This document shows positions 26,408 to 34,811 of a DNA stretch of 64,000 nt, piece after piece. A program made the position numbers and the translations under genes. The notes under the pieces were generated by a model. The model was given only the letters and a program-made list of their open reading frames with translations. It was not told the origin of the DNA and did no database searches. Positions within the stretch are counted from its first letter, which is position 1. Every line of letters starts with the position of its first letter. Where the stretch lies: contig CACMTO010000003.1 of assembly GCA_902616645.1 (NCBI GenBank), forward strand, positions 62,001 to 126,000, in the 5' to 3' direction. This stretch comes from an uncultured Pelagibacteraceae bacterium. GTDB lineage: Bacteria; Pseudomonadota; Alphaproteobacteria; Pelagibacterales; Pelagibacteraceae.

Positions 26408-27173
26408 TACCTTTTTTAGGGGTAGAAGGTTTACCAGAAATTGTTTTTTTTATTCTTCCTGAAATATAAGATTTTCTACCAGCTAGTACAGCGTATTTAA
26501 ATGCCAAAGCCATATCTAATGGTTTCTTCGCTTTCGCGATAGCCGTGTTGACTAAAACGCCATCACAACCTAGTTCCATTGCTATTGTTGCATCTGACGC
26601 TTGACCTAATCCTGCATCAATAATAAGAGGCAGTTTCGTTTGATCTCTAATTATTTTTATATTAACTTCATTTTGAATACCTAATCCAGATCCAATTGGT
26701 GCAGCTAAAGGCATGATTGCACAAGCCCCGGCATTTTCTAATCTTTTTGCCATAAGAGGATCATCATTGCAGTAGACCATTACTTGAAAGCCCTCCTTAG
26801 TTAAAATCTCAGTTGATCTAAGTGTTTCTATCATTTCTGGAAATAAGTTTTTCTTATCACCGAGAACTTCTAATTTGACTAATTTCCACCCTCCAATTTC
26901 TCTAGCTAATCTTAGAGTTCTAAGTGCTTCTTTTGAATTAAAACATCCAGCAGTATTAGGTAAATATGTAATTTTCTTTGGATCAATATAATCCATAAGA
27001 ATGGGTTTACTTTTATCAGAAATATTGACTCTTCTCACTGCTACAGTGACAATATCTGCTCCAGAGATTTTTATTGCATTTGCACATTCAGACATAGACT
27101 TATATTTTCCTGTTCCTACAATTAGCCTAGATGTGAATTTTTTTTTTGCTATTACAAGTGCATCTTTATTCAA
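26400..27173 (-). CDS. thiG: Thiazole synthase ThiG
   Basis: A 257-residue TIM-barrel enzyme forming the thiazole ring of thiamine from deoxyxylulose phosphate, dehydroglycine and ThiS thiocarboxylate. RLIVGTGKYKS, the LVKLEVLGD segment with the Schiff-base lysine, and VLVNTAIAKAKKP are diagnostic. The start is TTG at 27173, supported by a strong Shine-Dalgarno (GGAGGAGGA) 6 bases upstream inside the end of thiS. No ThiF, ThiO or ThiH is in the window. Confidence 0.94.
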   Translation of the reverse strand: MNKDALVIAKKKFTSRLIVGTGKYKSMSECANAIKISGADIVTVAVRRVNISDKSKPILMDYIDPKKITYLPNTAGCFNSKEALRTLRLAREIGGWKLVKLEVLGDKKNLFPEMIETLRSTEILTKEGFQVMVYCNDDPLMAKRLENAGACAIMPLAAPIGSGLGIQNEVNIKIIRDQTKLPLIIDAGLGQASDATIAMELGCDGVLVNTAIAKAKKPLDMALAFKYAVLAGRKSYISGRIKKTISGKPSTPKKGII

Positions 27174-27176
27174 TTT

Positions 27177-27395
27177 TTATCCTCCTCCAATGAAATGGAC
27201 TATTTCAATTTTATCTTTAGTTTTAAGCTTTATTTTATTTAATTCTCGTTTATTTACAATTTCTTGATTTAATTCAACAGCTACTTTATTTAAAGGAATT
27301 TTCAAAATTTTTAGAAGATTAGATAAACTATTATTCTTTTTAATTGTTTTTATTTTGCCATTTACTTTAATTTTTATTTTTTTTATTTTTCTCAT
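27177..27395 (-). CDS. thiS: Sulfur carrier protein ThiS
   Basis: A ubiquitin-fold sulfur carrier of about 72 residues that delivers sulfur to ThiG. The C-terminal HFIGGG supplies the diglycine end that is adenylated and thiocarboxylated. The start is placed at 27395 (MRKIKKIKIKVNGK); an upstream in-frame start at 27437 would add a hydrophobic stretch foreign to the family and overlap aroQ. It is 3 bases upstream of thiG. Confidence 0.88.
   Translation of the reverse strand: MRKIKKIKIKVNGKIKTIKKNNSLSNLLKILKIPLNKVAVELNQEIVNKRELNKIKLKTKDKIEIVHFIGGG
27180..27188 (-). promoter_or_regulatory. Ribosome binding site of thiG, coding the ThiS C-terminal glycines
   Basis: GGAGGAGGA on the minus strand encodes the last three glycines of ThiS and is followed by TAA, three bases and the TTG start of thiG. 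It decides the non-ATG start and implies translational coupling of carrier and synthase. Confidence 0.75.
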
Positions 27396-27411
27396 CGTAT
27401 ATAAAAGCTGA

Positions 27412-27861
27412 ATGAATAATAAAATTATTATTATCAATGGACCAAATCTTAATCTATTAGGAGAAAGAGAACAATCACAATATGGATCTATTACCCTTGA
27501 TAAATTAAAAGAAAATTGTCAAAAAAAATCTAAAGATCTAGGATTATTAATAGAATTCGCTCAGTCCAATGTTGAAGGTGAGCTGGTTAATTTAATACAA
27601 GATTCTAGAAAAAATTTTGATGGGATGATTATTAATGCTGCCGCATTTACTCATACTTCAGTAGCTATAAGAGATGCTTTGAGTATTTTTAAGAAACCAA
27701 TAATTGAAATACATATGTCTAATATATATAAAAGGGAGGAATTTAGACATAAGTCGCTTATAAGTGATATAGTTACAGGTGGAATTTTTGGTTTAGGTGA
27801 TGAAGGTTATATTTTAGCCATAATTTCAATGCACAAACTTCTTAACAATGAAGATAAATAA
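27412..27861 (+). CDS. aroQ: 3-dehydroquinate dehydratase, type II
   Basis: A 149-residue type II dehydroquinase of the shikimate pathway, a small flavodoxin-like dodecameric enzyme. Diagnostic are GPNLNLLGERE with the catalytic Arg and YGSITLDK with the catalytic Tyr, NAAAFTHTSVAIRDAL, and EIHMSNIYKREEFRHKS with the active-site His. First gene of aroQ-accB-accC, a common alphaproteobacterial arrangement; it overlaps accB by 14 bases and starts 16 bases from the divergent thiS. Confidence 0.96.
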   Translation: MNNKIIIINGPNLNLLGEREQSQYGSITLDKLKENCQKKSKDLGLLIEFAQSNVEGELVNLIQDSRKNFDGMIINAAAFTHTSVAIRDALSIFKKPIIEIHMSNIYKREEFRHKSLISDIVTGGIFGLGDEGYILAIISMHKLLNNEDK

Positions 27862-28279
27862 AAAAATTATTAAAGAACTAAGTGATTATTTAGATGAATT
27901 TAATCTAACAGAATTAGAGTACACTGAAAAAGATACAAAAATAAAAGTTTCTAAAAATAAAGTAAGCTTAAGAGAACATTCTGCAACCACAAATAATTCA
28001 AATAAATTATCTGAAACCTCAAAATTATCTTCAAACAACATTCCAGGCACTGAAGTTAAATCTCCTATAATTGGAACTGCCTATCATGCACCAGAGCCTG
28101 GTGCAAAAAAATTTGTTGAAGTTGGAAAAAAAATTAAAAAAGGCGACACCGTTATGATTATTGAAGCAATGAAAACAATGAATCATGTCCCTTCAACAGC
28201 TGATGGTATCGTTAAAGAAATCTGTGTAAAGGACGGGCAACCAGTTGAATTTGGGCAAACAATTATTATTCTCGAGTAA
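27848..28279 (+). CDS. accB: Biotin carboxyl carrier protein of acetyl-CoA carboxylase
   Basis: A 143-residue BCCP, carrying the carboxybiotin for malonyl-CoA synthesis. It has an N-terminal dimerisation part (about 1-45), a Ser/Asn-rich linker, and a C-terminal biotinyl domain (about 70-143) with the biotinylated lysine in EAMKTMNHV. Its stop overlaps the accC start as TAATG, so carrier and carboxylase are coupled. Confidence 0.96.
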   Translation: MKINKKIIKELSDYLDEFNLTELEYTEKDTKIKVSKNKVSLREHSATTNNSNKLSETSKLSSNNIPGTEVKSPIIGTAYHAPEPGAKKFVEVGKKIKKGDTVMIIEAMKTMNHVPSTADGIVKEICVKDGQPVEFGQTIIILE

Positions 28280-29616
28280 TGTTTAAGAAAATCTTAATTG
28301 CTAACCGAGGAGAAATTGCTGTAAGAGTTATAAGAGCTTGTAAAGAGTGGGGCATTTCTACTGTAGCAGTTCACTCAGACGTTGATCGAGAAAGTATGCA
28401 TGTAAGACTAGCTGATGAAAGTGTTTGCATAGGTTCACAACAACCAATTAACAGTTATCTAAATATACCTGCAATTTTATCCGCAGTAGATTTAACTAAC
28501 TCAGAGGCAGTTCATCCTGGATATGGTTTTTTATCTGAGAATTCGGAATTTGCAAAAATTCTTGAAAAAAATAACATTAAATTTATTGGTGCATCATCGA
28601 AACATATTGAAATGATGGGTGACAAAATTAAAGCTAAAAAAATTGCAAAAGAAAATGGTTTACCAGTAATCGAAGGTTCAGAGGGTGGTATCAAAGACTC
28701 AAAAGATGCAATGAAATTATGTAAAGAAATTGGTTTTCCTGTTTTAATAAAAGCTTCAGGGGGTGGAGGCGGTAAAGGAATGAAAGTTGTTAATAATGAG
28801 AAAGAATTTGATGAACAATTTTCTATGGCCAAGACAGAGGCAAAAAAATATTTTGGTAATGACGAAGTCTATATTGAAAAATTTTTTCAAAACCCTAGAC
28901 ATATCGAGGTACAAATATTAGCTGGTAAAAACGGAGCTGTTCATTTATTCGAAAGAGATTGCTCAGTCCAAAGAAGACATCAAAAGTTGATTGAAGAAAC
29001 TCCAAGTCCAGTTCTTAATGATGAAATTCGAAAAGACTTATTTGCAAAAACAGTTAATATGATCAATAAGATTGGTTATGAAGGAGCGGGAACAGTTGAG
29101 TTTATTTACCAAGATGGAAAATTTTACTTTCTAGAAATGAATACAAGAGTACAAGTTGAACACCCAGTAACAGAGATGGTTACTGGTATAGATATAATTA
29201 AAGAACAGATATGGATAGCATTTACAGGTAAGACTGCATTAAAACAAGAGGATATTAATCCAAGAGGTCATGCAATAGAATGTAGGATTAATGCTGAGGA
29301 TGCTAGTAAAAATTTTCAACCTTCACCAGGTATAATAGGAATGTGTCATCAACCCTCAGGCTTCAGAACTAGAGTTGATGGAGCAATATATCAAGGATAT
29401 AAAGTTAGTCCATTTTATGACAGTTTAATTTGTAAATTAATATGTCATGGTAGGAATCGAGTTGAAGCAATTCAAAGAATGAATAGAAGCCTAGATGAAT
29501 TCGTTATTGAGGGAATTACAACAACAATACCCTTGCATAAAAAAGTCTTAAGTCATGAAAAATTTATAAATTCTGACTTTAATGTAACCTGGCTGGACAA
29601 AGAAAAAATAATTTAA
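28279..29616 (+). CDS. accC: Biotin carboxylase subunit of acetyl-CoA carboxylase
   Basis: A 445-residue ATP-grasp enzyme that carboxylates the biotin on AccB. N-terminal KILIANRGEIAVRVIRA, the VHPGYGFLSEN segment, the glycine-rich ATP lid KASGGGGGKGMK, FERDCSVQRRHQKLIEE and EMNTRVQVEHPVTEM are all canonical. Length is normal for the stand-alone subunit. The end overlaps the convergent DUF2155 gene by 4 bases. Confidence 0.97.
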   Translation: MFKKILIANRGEIAVRVIRACKEWGISTVAVHSDVDRESMHVRLADESVCIGSQQPINSYLNIPAILSAVDLTNSEAVHPGYGFLSENSEFAKILEKNNIKFIGASSKHIEMMGDKIKAKKIAKENGLPVIEGSEGGIKDSKDAMKLCKEIGFPVLIKASGGGGGKGMKVVNNEKEFDEQFSMAKTEAKKYFGNDEVYIEKFFQNPRHIEVQILAGKNGAVHLFERDCSVQRRHQKLIEETPSPVLNDEIRKDLFAKTVNMINKIGYEGAGTVEFIYQDGKFYFLEMNTRVQVEHPVTEMVTGIDIIKEQIWIAFTGKTALKQEDINPRGHAIECRINAEDASKNFQPSPGIIGMCHQPSGFRTRVDGAIYQGYKVSPFYDSLICKLICHGRNRVEAIQRMNRSLDEFVIEGITTTIPLHKKVLSHEKFINSDFNVTWLDKEKII

Positions 29617-29990
29617 TTACAGCCTACTAGCCAAATGTCATAAACAGGGTGGTCAAAAGGTGCTATCGATGGACTAGAGGAAAACATCCATCCGTTAAAA
29701 ACAAATACGTCATCGTTATCTTTATTTGTTAAATCTTTTACTTGGATATATGCAATGATCTCTGGATCGTCATCAAATTCAGAGTTTATACATTTCATAC
29801 TTTTAATAAATAAGTCTTTATACTTTGACTCTTCACCGTTCATTAACTTAATTTGATTATTTTTTGAGCTTATTTTATCTAAAATTTTGATTGTTGTAAA
29901 TTTGCCTTGAAGATCATTTTCAGCAATTATTTTAGAAGTATTAAAAAGGCATAATAGTAAAAAGATAAATATAATTATTAATCTTTCCAT
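29613..29990 (-). CDS. DUF2155-family secreted protein
   Basis: A 125-residue protein with an N-terminal signal peptide (hydrophobic residues about 4-23, likely cleaved near IIAEN). The rest matches the alphaproteobacterial DUF2155 family: the TTIKILDKISSK start, two cysteines (the SMKC and VGCN contexts), and VFNGWMFSSSPSIAPFDHPVYDIWL near the end. Function is unknown; the protein is presumably periplasmic. It follows the NDUFA12-like gene with a 13-base overlap, as in many alphaproteobacteria. Confidence 0.85.
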   Translation of the reverse strand: MERLIIIFIFLLLCLFNTSKIIAENDLQGKFTTIKILDKISSKNNQIKLMNGEESKYKDLFIKSMKCINSEFDDDPEIIAYIQVKDLTNKDNDDVFVFNGWMFSSSPSIAPFDHPVYDIWLVGCN

Positions 29991-30337
29991 CTTTTATATT
30001 TTTTCTTAGTAACATTTTTATTTCTATTCGGAAAATATGCGTCTTTTGTGCCAGTTAAATTCGGTTGATGAGACTTTTGCCAATCAAACTTATCGAGTTC
30101 ATGAATTTTTTCAATTTTATTTGGAGTAAAATGAATCCAAGAGTACCACTCAACCGGAATTTTTGAAGCGTCAATTTCTTCAGCATAGATTACCCATCTT
30201 TTCCCTTTTTTATTTTCATAGTATTTATTTCCAAATGAATCTTTACCAACTAATTTTCCAAAGAAAATTGTATTTAATCTAGTACCAAAAGTGTCTCGAT
30301 TCCACCACGTGAAAATTTTTTTAAAAAGTGTCAACAT
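29978..30337 (-). CDS. NDUFA12-type NADH:ubiquinone oxidoreductase accessory subunit
   Basis: A 119-residue homologue of mitochondrial complex I subunit NDUFA12 (B17.2), a supernumerary subunit shared by alphaproteobacteria and mitochondria. The hallmark segment is WWNRDTFGTRLNTIFFGKLVG, with DSFGNKYYENKKGKRWVIY, PVEWYSWIHF and KSHQPNLTGTKDAYFP. It is a marker supporting the alphaproteobacterial assignment. It lies upstream of DUF2155 on the minus strand, away from the main nuo cluster. Confidence 0.93.
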   Translation of the reverse strand: MLTLFKKIFTWWNRDTFGTRLNTIFFGKLVGKDSFGNKYYENKKGKRWVIYAEEIDASKIPVEWYSWIHFTPNKIEKIHELDKFDWQKSHQPNLTGTKDAYFPNRNKNVTKKKYKRWKD

Positions 30338-30410
30338 AAAATAAACATTTATTTCAATTCAAAATTGTATAAATTAAATTAGACTAAAATTTGATTTTGT
30401 ATATAAATAA

Positions 30411-30428
30411 TTTGATTCATTAATCAAA
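30411..30428. repeat. Short inverted repeat upstream of the NrdJ-tail-like gene
   Basis: TTTGATT-CATT-AATCAAA, a perfect 7-bp inverted repeat with 4-base loop, 23 bases before the start at 30452. It could be an operator, but in AT-rich DNA such palindromes occur by chance. The real ribosome site follows (TTGGAG, 6 bases before ATG). Confidence 0.3.
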
Positions 30429-30451
30429 CTAATTTTAAAAATTGGAGTTAT

Positions 30452-31276
30452 ATGGCAAAATATGTAGTTGAAACTTATTACACGTGCACTTTTAAAGTAA
30501 ATCATTATTTAGATAATATTGATGAAAGAGAATTAAAAAACCTTGAGAAAAGAGATGATGGAAAATTTGAGATTTTAGATGTAAAACTTGATAATCGTAA
30601 AACAAAAAGTCTGGATCCAAATAACAAAAAAATCATAAAAGAAACAAAAATTGATGTAGTTATAGATCAAACAAAGCCAGCTAATGGAACTTTGGAAAAA
30701 GTAGTCAACTCATTAGGTAATAATAACGATAAAAATGGCAAAAGGTTTAGTATGCCTGATAGAAGAAAAGGATATATACAAAAAGCGACTATTGGTGATC
30801 ATAAAGTTTATTTACATACTGGAGAATATGAAGATGGTAAAATTGGTGAAATTTTTATTGATACGAGTAAAGAGGGTGAATTAGTTAAAGCTTTAATGAA
30901 TAACTTTGCGATAGCCGTATCTTTAGGTTTGCAGTATGGTGTGCCACTTGACGAATTTATAAGTGCTTTTGTTGGTACAAAATTTGAGCCATCAGGTAAA
31001 GTTTTAGGAAATGACAGGATTTTAAGTGCTTCCTCTATTCTGGATTATATATTTAGAGAATTAGCTATTTCATATCAAAATAGAGAAGATTTAGCTCACA
31101 CCCCATCTATTAGTTCTAATGATAGCTCTACAACTGATGGACAAAACTTAGAGGACCAAAATCATTTATTAAAAATTGTTAAAGATATTACAAGTAAAGG
31201 ATTTGTTAGAAACAACTATAAAAAAAATCTAGTTGATTTATCTGATATAAAAATAAGCCTTAAAGGTAAAAAATAA
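30452..31276 (+). CDS. Stand-alone protein related to the C-terminal domain of B12-dependent ribonucleotide reductase (TSCPD/NrdJ tail)
   Basis: A 274-residue protein. From about residue 98 it closely resembles the C-terminal region of alphaproteobacterial Nrd[57 protein letters not shown] and [16 protein letters not shown] are nearly textbook. It lacks the catalytic reductase barrel and the final TSCPD-type cysteine motif; its only cysteine is C12. The N-terminal 95 residues are Lys/Asp-rich and unrecognised. It is transcribed alone, with its own TTGGAG ribosome site. A substrate, partner or regulator role for nucleotide reduction is inference. Confidence 0.75.
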   Translation: MAKYVVETYYTCTFKVNHYLDNIDERELKNLEKRDDGKFEILDVKLDNRKTKSLDPNNKKIIKETKIDVVIDQTKPANGTLEKVVNSLGNNNDKNGKRFSMPDRRKGYIQKATIGDHKVYLHTGEYEDGKIGEIFIDTSKEGELVKALMNNFAIAVSLGLQYGVPLDEFISAFVGTKFEPSGKVLGNDRILSASSILDYIFRELAISYQNREDLAHTPSISSNDSSTTDGQNLEDQNHLLKIVKDITSKGFVRNNYKKNLVDLSDIKISLKGKK

Positions 31277-31277
31277 T

Positions 31278-33062
31278 TTATTTTTTTGTCTTATAAGATA
31301 GACCAAGTTCTTTAAGTTGATTTTCATTAACTTCTGAGGGTGCATTCATCATTAGATCTTGTGCATTTTGATTCATTGGGAACATTGTTACTTCTCTAAT
31401 ATTTTTTTCATTAGCTAATAACATCACAATTCTATCTATCCCAGGAGCTATACCTCCATGAGGTGGAGCACCATAACTCAAAGCATTTATCATACCACTA
31501 AATTTTTGGTCTACTTTTTCTTTACTATAACCTGCAATAGAAAAAAGTTTGTACATCAATTCTGGTATATGGTTTCTAATGGCACCAGATGAAAGTTCAA
31601 TACCATTACAAACTATATCATATTGGTAAGCTAATATGTCTAAAGGCTTTTGAAAATTAATTTTATCTATTTCGCCTTGAGGCATTGAAAAAGGGTTATG
31701 ACTAAACTCAATCTTTTTAGACTCACTATTTTCTTCAAACATTGGATAATCAACAACCCAACAAAAAGCAAAACTGTCTTCATCGATAAGACCAAGATCT
31801 CTTGCAATTTTATCTCGAGCTAAAGATGTGATATTTTCTAATTCTTTTTTATTGCCGCACGACAAAAAAATACTGTCTCCTATTTCTGCATCTGTGATTT
31901 TCATAATTTCTTTCAAAGATTCTTCTGAAAAAAATTTACCCACAGGTCCTTTAGCTGTAATATTTTTTTCTTTTTCAATTGTAAAATACGCTAATCCCGA
32001 TGCTCCTTGTTCTTTAGCCCACTTGTCAATATTGTCAAAAAAGCTTCTTGGCATATTATGAGTTTTTTTTGTTACAATACACCTTACGCTTGATCCATTC
32101 TTTACAAGTTTTTTAAAAATTTCAAAAGACACATCATCCCTTAAAAAAATTTTAGTAATATCATTTATTAGTAGAGGATTCCTTAAGTCAGGTTTATCAC
32201 TACCATATTTTAACAAAGATTCTGAGTACGTAATTCTTGGGAACTTTTTGGACATAATCTTTTTATTAGAAAATTTCATAAAAGTACTTACCATTAAATC
32301 CTCTACTACTTTAAAAACATCTTCTTGCTCGACAAAAGACATTTCTAGATCTAATTGATAAAATTCTCCTGGGCTTCTATCTGATCTCGCATCTTCATCT
32401 CTAAAACACGGAGCAATCTGAAAGTATTTATCAAAACCAGAGACCATTATAAGTTGTTTAAATTGTTGTGGTGCTTGTGGGAGAGCATAAAATTTCCCTG
32501 GATTTAATCTACTCGGAACTAAAAAATCTCTTGCACCCTCTGGACTTGAAGAGGTGAGAATGGGTGTTTGGAATTCTAAAAAACCTTTTCTCTTCATTTC
32601 GTTTCTGATAAATGAAATTACTTCGGATCTTAAAATTATATTTTCATGAATTTTTTTTCTTCTCAGATCTAAAAATCGATATTTTAATCTAATTTCTTCA
32701 GCATATTCCTGATCACTAAAAACTGGGAGTGGTAGCTCTTTACATTTGCCCAAAACTTTTAAATTTTCAATTGATACTTCTACTTCTCCAGTATTTATCT
32801 CTTTATTGATTGTTTCTTTAGACCTATTCACAACTTTACCATCAATGGAGACGACGGTTTCAAGTTGCATTTTTTCAATCAAAGAAAAATTAGGGTTTTC
32901 TTTATCTATAATGCACTGTGTGATGCCATAATTGTCTCTTAAATCAATAAATAAAATGTTTCCATGGTCACGTTTTTTATTGATCCATCCAGATAAAAGA
33001 ACTTTTTTTCCTACATCTTTTATTCTTAAGTCGTTACAATTATGACTTCTGTATTTATTCAC
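31278..33062 (-). CDS. aspS: Aspartyl-tRNA synthetase
   Basis: A 594-residue class II synthetase of the bacterial type. It has an N-terminal OB anticodon domain (GWINKKRDHGNILFIDLRDNYG), motif 2 around CFRDEDARSDRSPGEFYQ, a GAD insertion domain (about 290-410) and motif 3 in GGIAPGIDRIVMLL. The start is GTG at 33062, overlapping the stop of the Hda-like gene (TAGTG). Bacteria without GatCAB-independent Asn-tRNA use a nondiscriminating form; which it is cannot be told here. Confidence 0.96.
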   Translation of the reverse strand: MNKYRSHNCNDLRIKDVGKKVLLSGWINKKRDHGNILFIDLRDNYGITQCIIDKENPNFSLIEKMQLETVVSIDGKVVNRSKETINKEINTGEVEVSIENLKVLGKCKELPLPVFSDQEYAEEIRLKYRFLDLRRKKIHENIILRSEVISFIRNEMKRKGFLEFQTPILTSSSPEGARDFLVPSRLNPGKFYALPQAPQQFKQLIMVSGFDKYFQIAPCFRDEDARSDRSPGEFYQLDLEMSFVEQEDVFKVVEDLMVSTFMKFSNKKIMSKKFPRITYSESLLKYGSDKPDLRNPLLINDITKIFLRDDVSFEIFKKLVKNGSSVRCIVTKKTHNMPRSFFDNIDKWAKEQGASGLAYFTIEKEKNITAKGPVGKFFSEESLKEIMKITDAEIGDSIFLSCGNKKELENITSLARDKIARDLGLIDEDSFAFCWVVDYPMFEENSESKKIEFSHNPFSMPQGEIDKINFQKPLDILAYQYDIVCNGIELSSGAIRNHIPELMYKLFSIAGYSKEKVDQKFSGMINALSYGAPPHGGIAPGIDRIVMLLANEKNIREVTMFPMNQNAQDLMMNAPSEVNENQLKELGLSYKTKK

Positions 33063-33724
33063 TATTCTCCTAAAACTTCTTTAATTATTTTTACATTAAT
33101 TGATTTTTTTCTCTTTAAGCTTAACTCATCAATCTTATATATAAATTCAAATATTTTGCTATACGATCTGTGTATTCTTTTCACTATAAAATCAACTAAT
33201 TTTTTATCTAAAGAAATTTGCCTGTCAGATAAATTTTTTAATATCAAAGCAAATATTAGTTCATCATCTGGATTTTTGATACTTAATAAAATAAAATTTT
33301 TTAATCTTGATTTTAAATCATTTAAATTAAAATTAATATTCACGATCGGCACCACAGAAGTAATTATTAAATATTTACTGTTACGTTCAATTAAATCTAT
33401 AAGAGTATAGATTAAATTTTCATTAACCTCTTTATTAAAATCTTCTATTACTATATTCTGATAATTCTTAATTCTATCTAAATCATCATTATTTAACTCA
33501 TTAGCATTAAATTTTATACCTTTATATTTATTAATAAATACTGAGGTTAAATGAGATTTACCCGAATAATGTTCACCACTTATATTTAAAAAATTTTTTG
33601 GCCATTTAGGCCATTCATATAAAAAATTGAAAACAGCTTTGTTACTTGAAGAAACAAAAAAATCATCTTCTTTAAAATCCTTTTTCTGATTAAATTTTAT
33701 CAGTTGTTGATTTATTTCATTCAT
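33062..33724 (-). CDS. DnaA-related AAA+ protein (Hda/HdaA-like)
   Basis: A 220-residue protein of the DnaA/Hda ATPase class; Hda inactivates DnaA-ATP after replication initiation. The FLYEWPKWPKNFLNISGEHYSGKSHL stretch gives the Hda hydrophobic start and a P-loop variant (GEHYSGKSHL). The Walker B region reads NIVIEDFNKE. The sensor and arginine-finger areas are divergent, and the DnaA DNA-binding domain is absent, as in Hda. It overlaps DUF2066 (ATGA) and aspS (TAGTG) in one unit; the DUF2066-Hda order near purM is typical of alphaproteobacteria. Confidence 0.78.
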   Translation of the reverse strand: MNEINQQLIKFNQKKDFKEDDFFVSSSNKAVFNFLYEWPKWPKNFLNISGEHYSGKSHLTSVFINKYKGIKFNANELNNDDLDRIKNYQNIVIEDFNKEVNENLIYTLIDLIERNSKYLIITSVVPIVNINFNLNDLKSRLKNFILLSIKNPDDELIFALILKNLSDRQISLDKKLVDFIVKRIHRSYSKIFEFIYKIDELSLKRKKSINVKIIKEVLGE

Positions 33725-34773
33725 CTAAGTGACCAAATTTTATTTTGAGTATCAAAAGTATAATTATATTCTTTCATAGTATTTAAAAATTCTTTTGGTG
33801 TTCCGTTATAAATTACTTTATAATAATTATGGTCCTTATTAAAACTAGAAATTTGATAGCTATATACAAAATCTGTTTCATCTAAAATATTTTCAAATTT
33901 TGAAATTTTTTTATTATCATAATTACTAACCTTAAGTGTTAAAATTAATTTTATAGACGTATTTATTTGATTTGAATTTTTCCAATAATCCTCATAAATA
34001 GTTTTTAATTTTTCAATTACTTCTTTAATTTGATCTTCACTTTCGATATTAACATTTTTGAATAATTGATTCTTCAAATTAATATTATTCTTAATTGTAA
34101 TTCTTGACAAAACTCTTAAGCCATCTTTATCCTTAAATATTAAAGCCACTATAGATTCTTTTAAGCCATATTTATTAATTATTTCTTTAAAATCATATTG
34201 TTCAATAAATTCATATTTACTTTTCAAAAGATCTAAATCCTCAAGATCTTCAGTAGGCAAAATATAGTCAATTAAATAATAACTTTTATTTTCTTCGTTC
34301 CAATTATCAAAAATCTGATTATTTGAAAATATGGACAACTCATTTATTTTTTCATCAATAATAATAGGAATAAATAAAAATTTCTTTTTATCCGGTATAG
34401 ATGGGAAGGTATTTTTAGCTTCCAAATATTCAAAAACTTTCTTTTTATCAAACGAAACTCCTAAATTAACATAATAAACATCATTTATAAATTTCTCTTC
34501 TTCAATGGTAAAGGAATTAATCATGCTTTTAATCTCATTCAGCTTTGTTGATTTAAATTTTTTTTGCTCAGAAGAATTAACTATTAGGTAAATCAATTCA
34601 AAAAAGGCCTTTTTGAAACCCTCGTTGATTACCTCATTTTTATCAAAACTTAACATAAATGGCTTTGATATCTCTATATTTTTAATGTGAAAAGGCTTAG
34701 CTTTTAATTCTGCTGTGGAAAAAAAAAATATTGATAGGGATAGAAAGATAAAAAAAATATATATATTTTTCAT
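33721..34773 (-). CDS. DUF2066-like secreted protein
   Basis: About 350 residues with an N-terminal signal peptide (MKNIYIFFIFLSLSIFFFS). The placement divergent from purM and upstream of an Hda-like gene, plus the IEISKPFMLSFDKNEVINEGFKKAFFELI start, fit the DUF2066 family of presumed periplasmic proteins with unknown function. I place the start at 34773, where the signal peptide begins; an ATG at 34800 in frame would add nine polar residues and lie 11 bases from purM. Neither has a clear ribosome site. Sequence divergence makes the family call moderate. Confidence 0.68.
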   Translation of the reverse strand: MKNIYIFFIFLSLSIFFFSTAELKAKPFHIKNIEISKPFMLSFDKNEVINEGFKKAFFELIYLIVNSSEQKKFKSTKLNEIKSMINSFTIEEEKFINDVYYVNLGVSFDKKKVFEYLEAKNTFPSIPDKKKFLFIPIIIDEKINELSIFSNNQIFDNWNEENKSYYLIDYILPTEDLEDLDLLKSKYEFIEQYDFKEIINKYGLKESIVALIFKDKDGLRVLSRITIKNNINLKNQLFKNVNIESEDQIKEVIEKLKTIYEDYWKNSNQINTSIKLILTLKVSNYDNKKISKFENILDETDFVYSYQISSFNKDHNYYKVIYNGTPKEFLNTMKEYNYTFDTQNKIWSLR

Positions 34774-34811
34774 ATGAATATAAATATTATTATTTTTCAT
34801 ACTTTATATTA

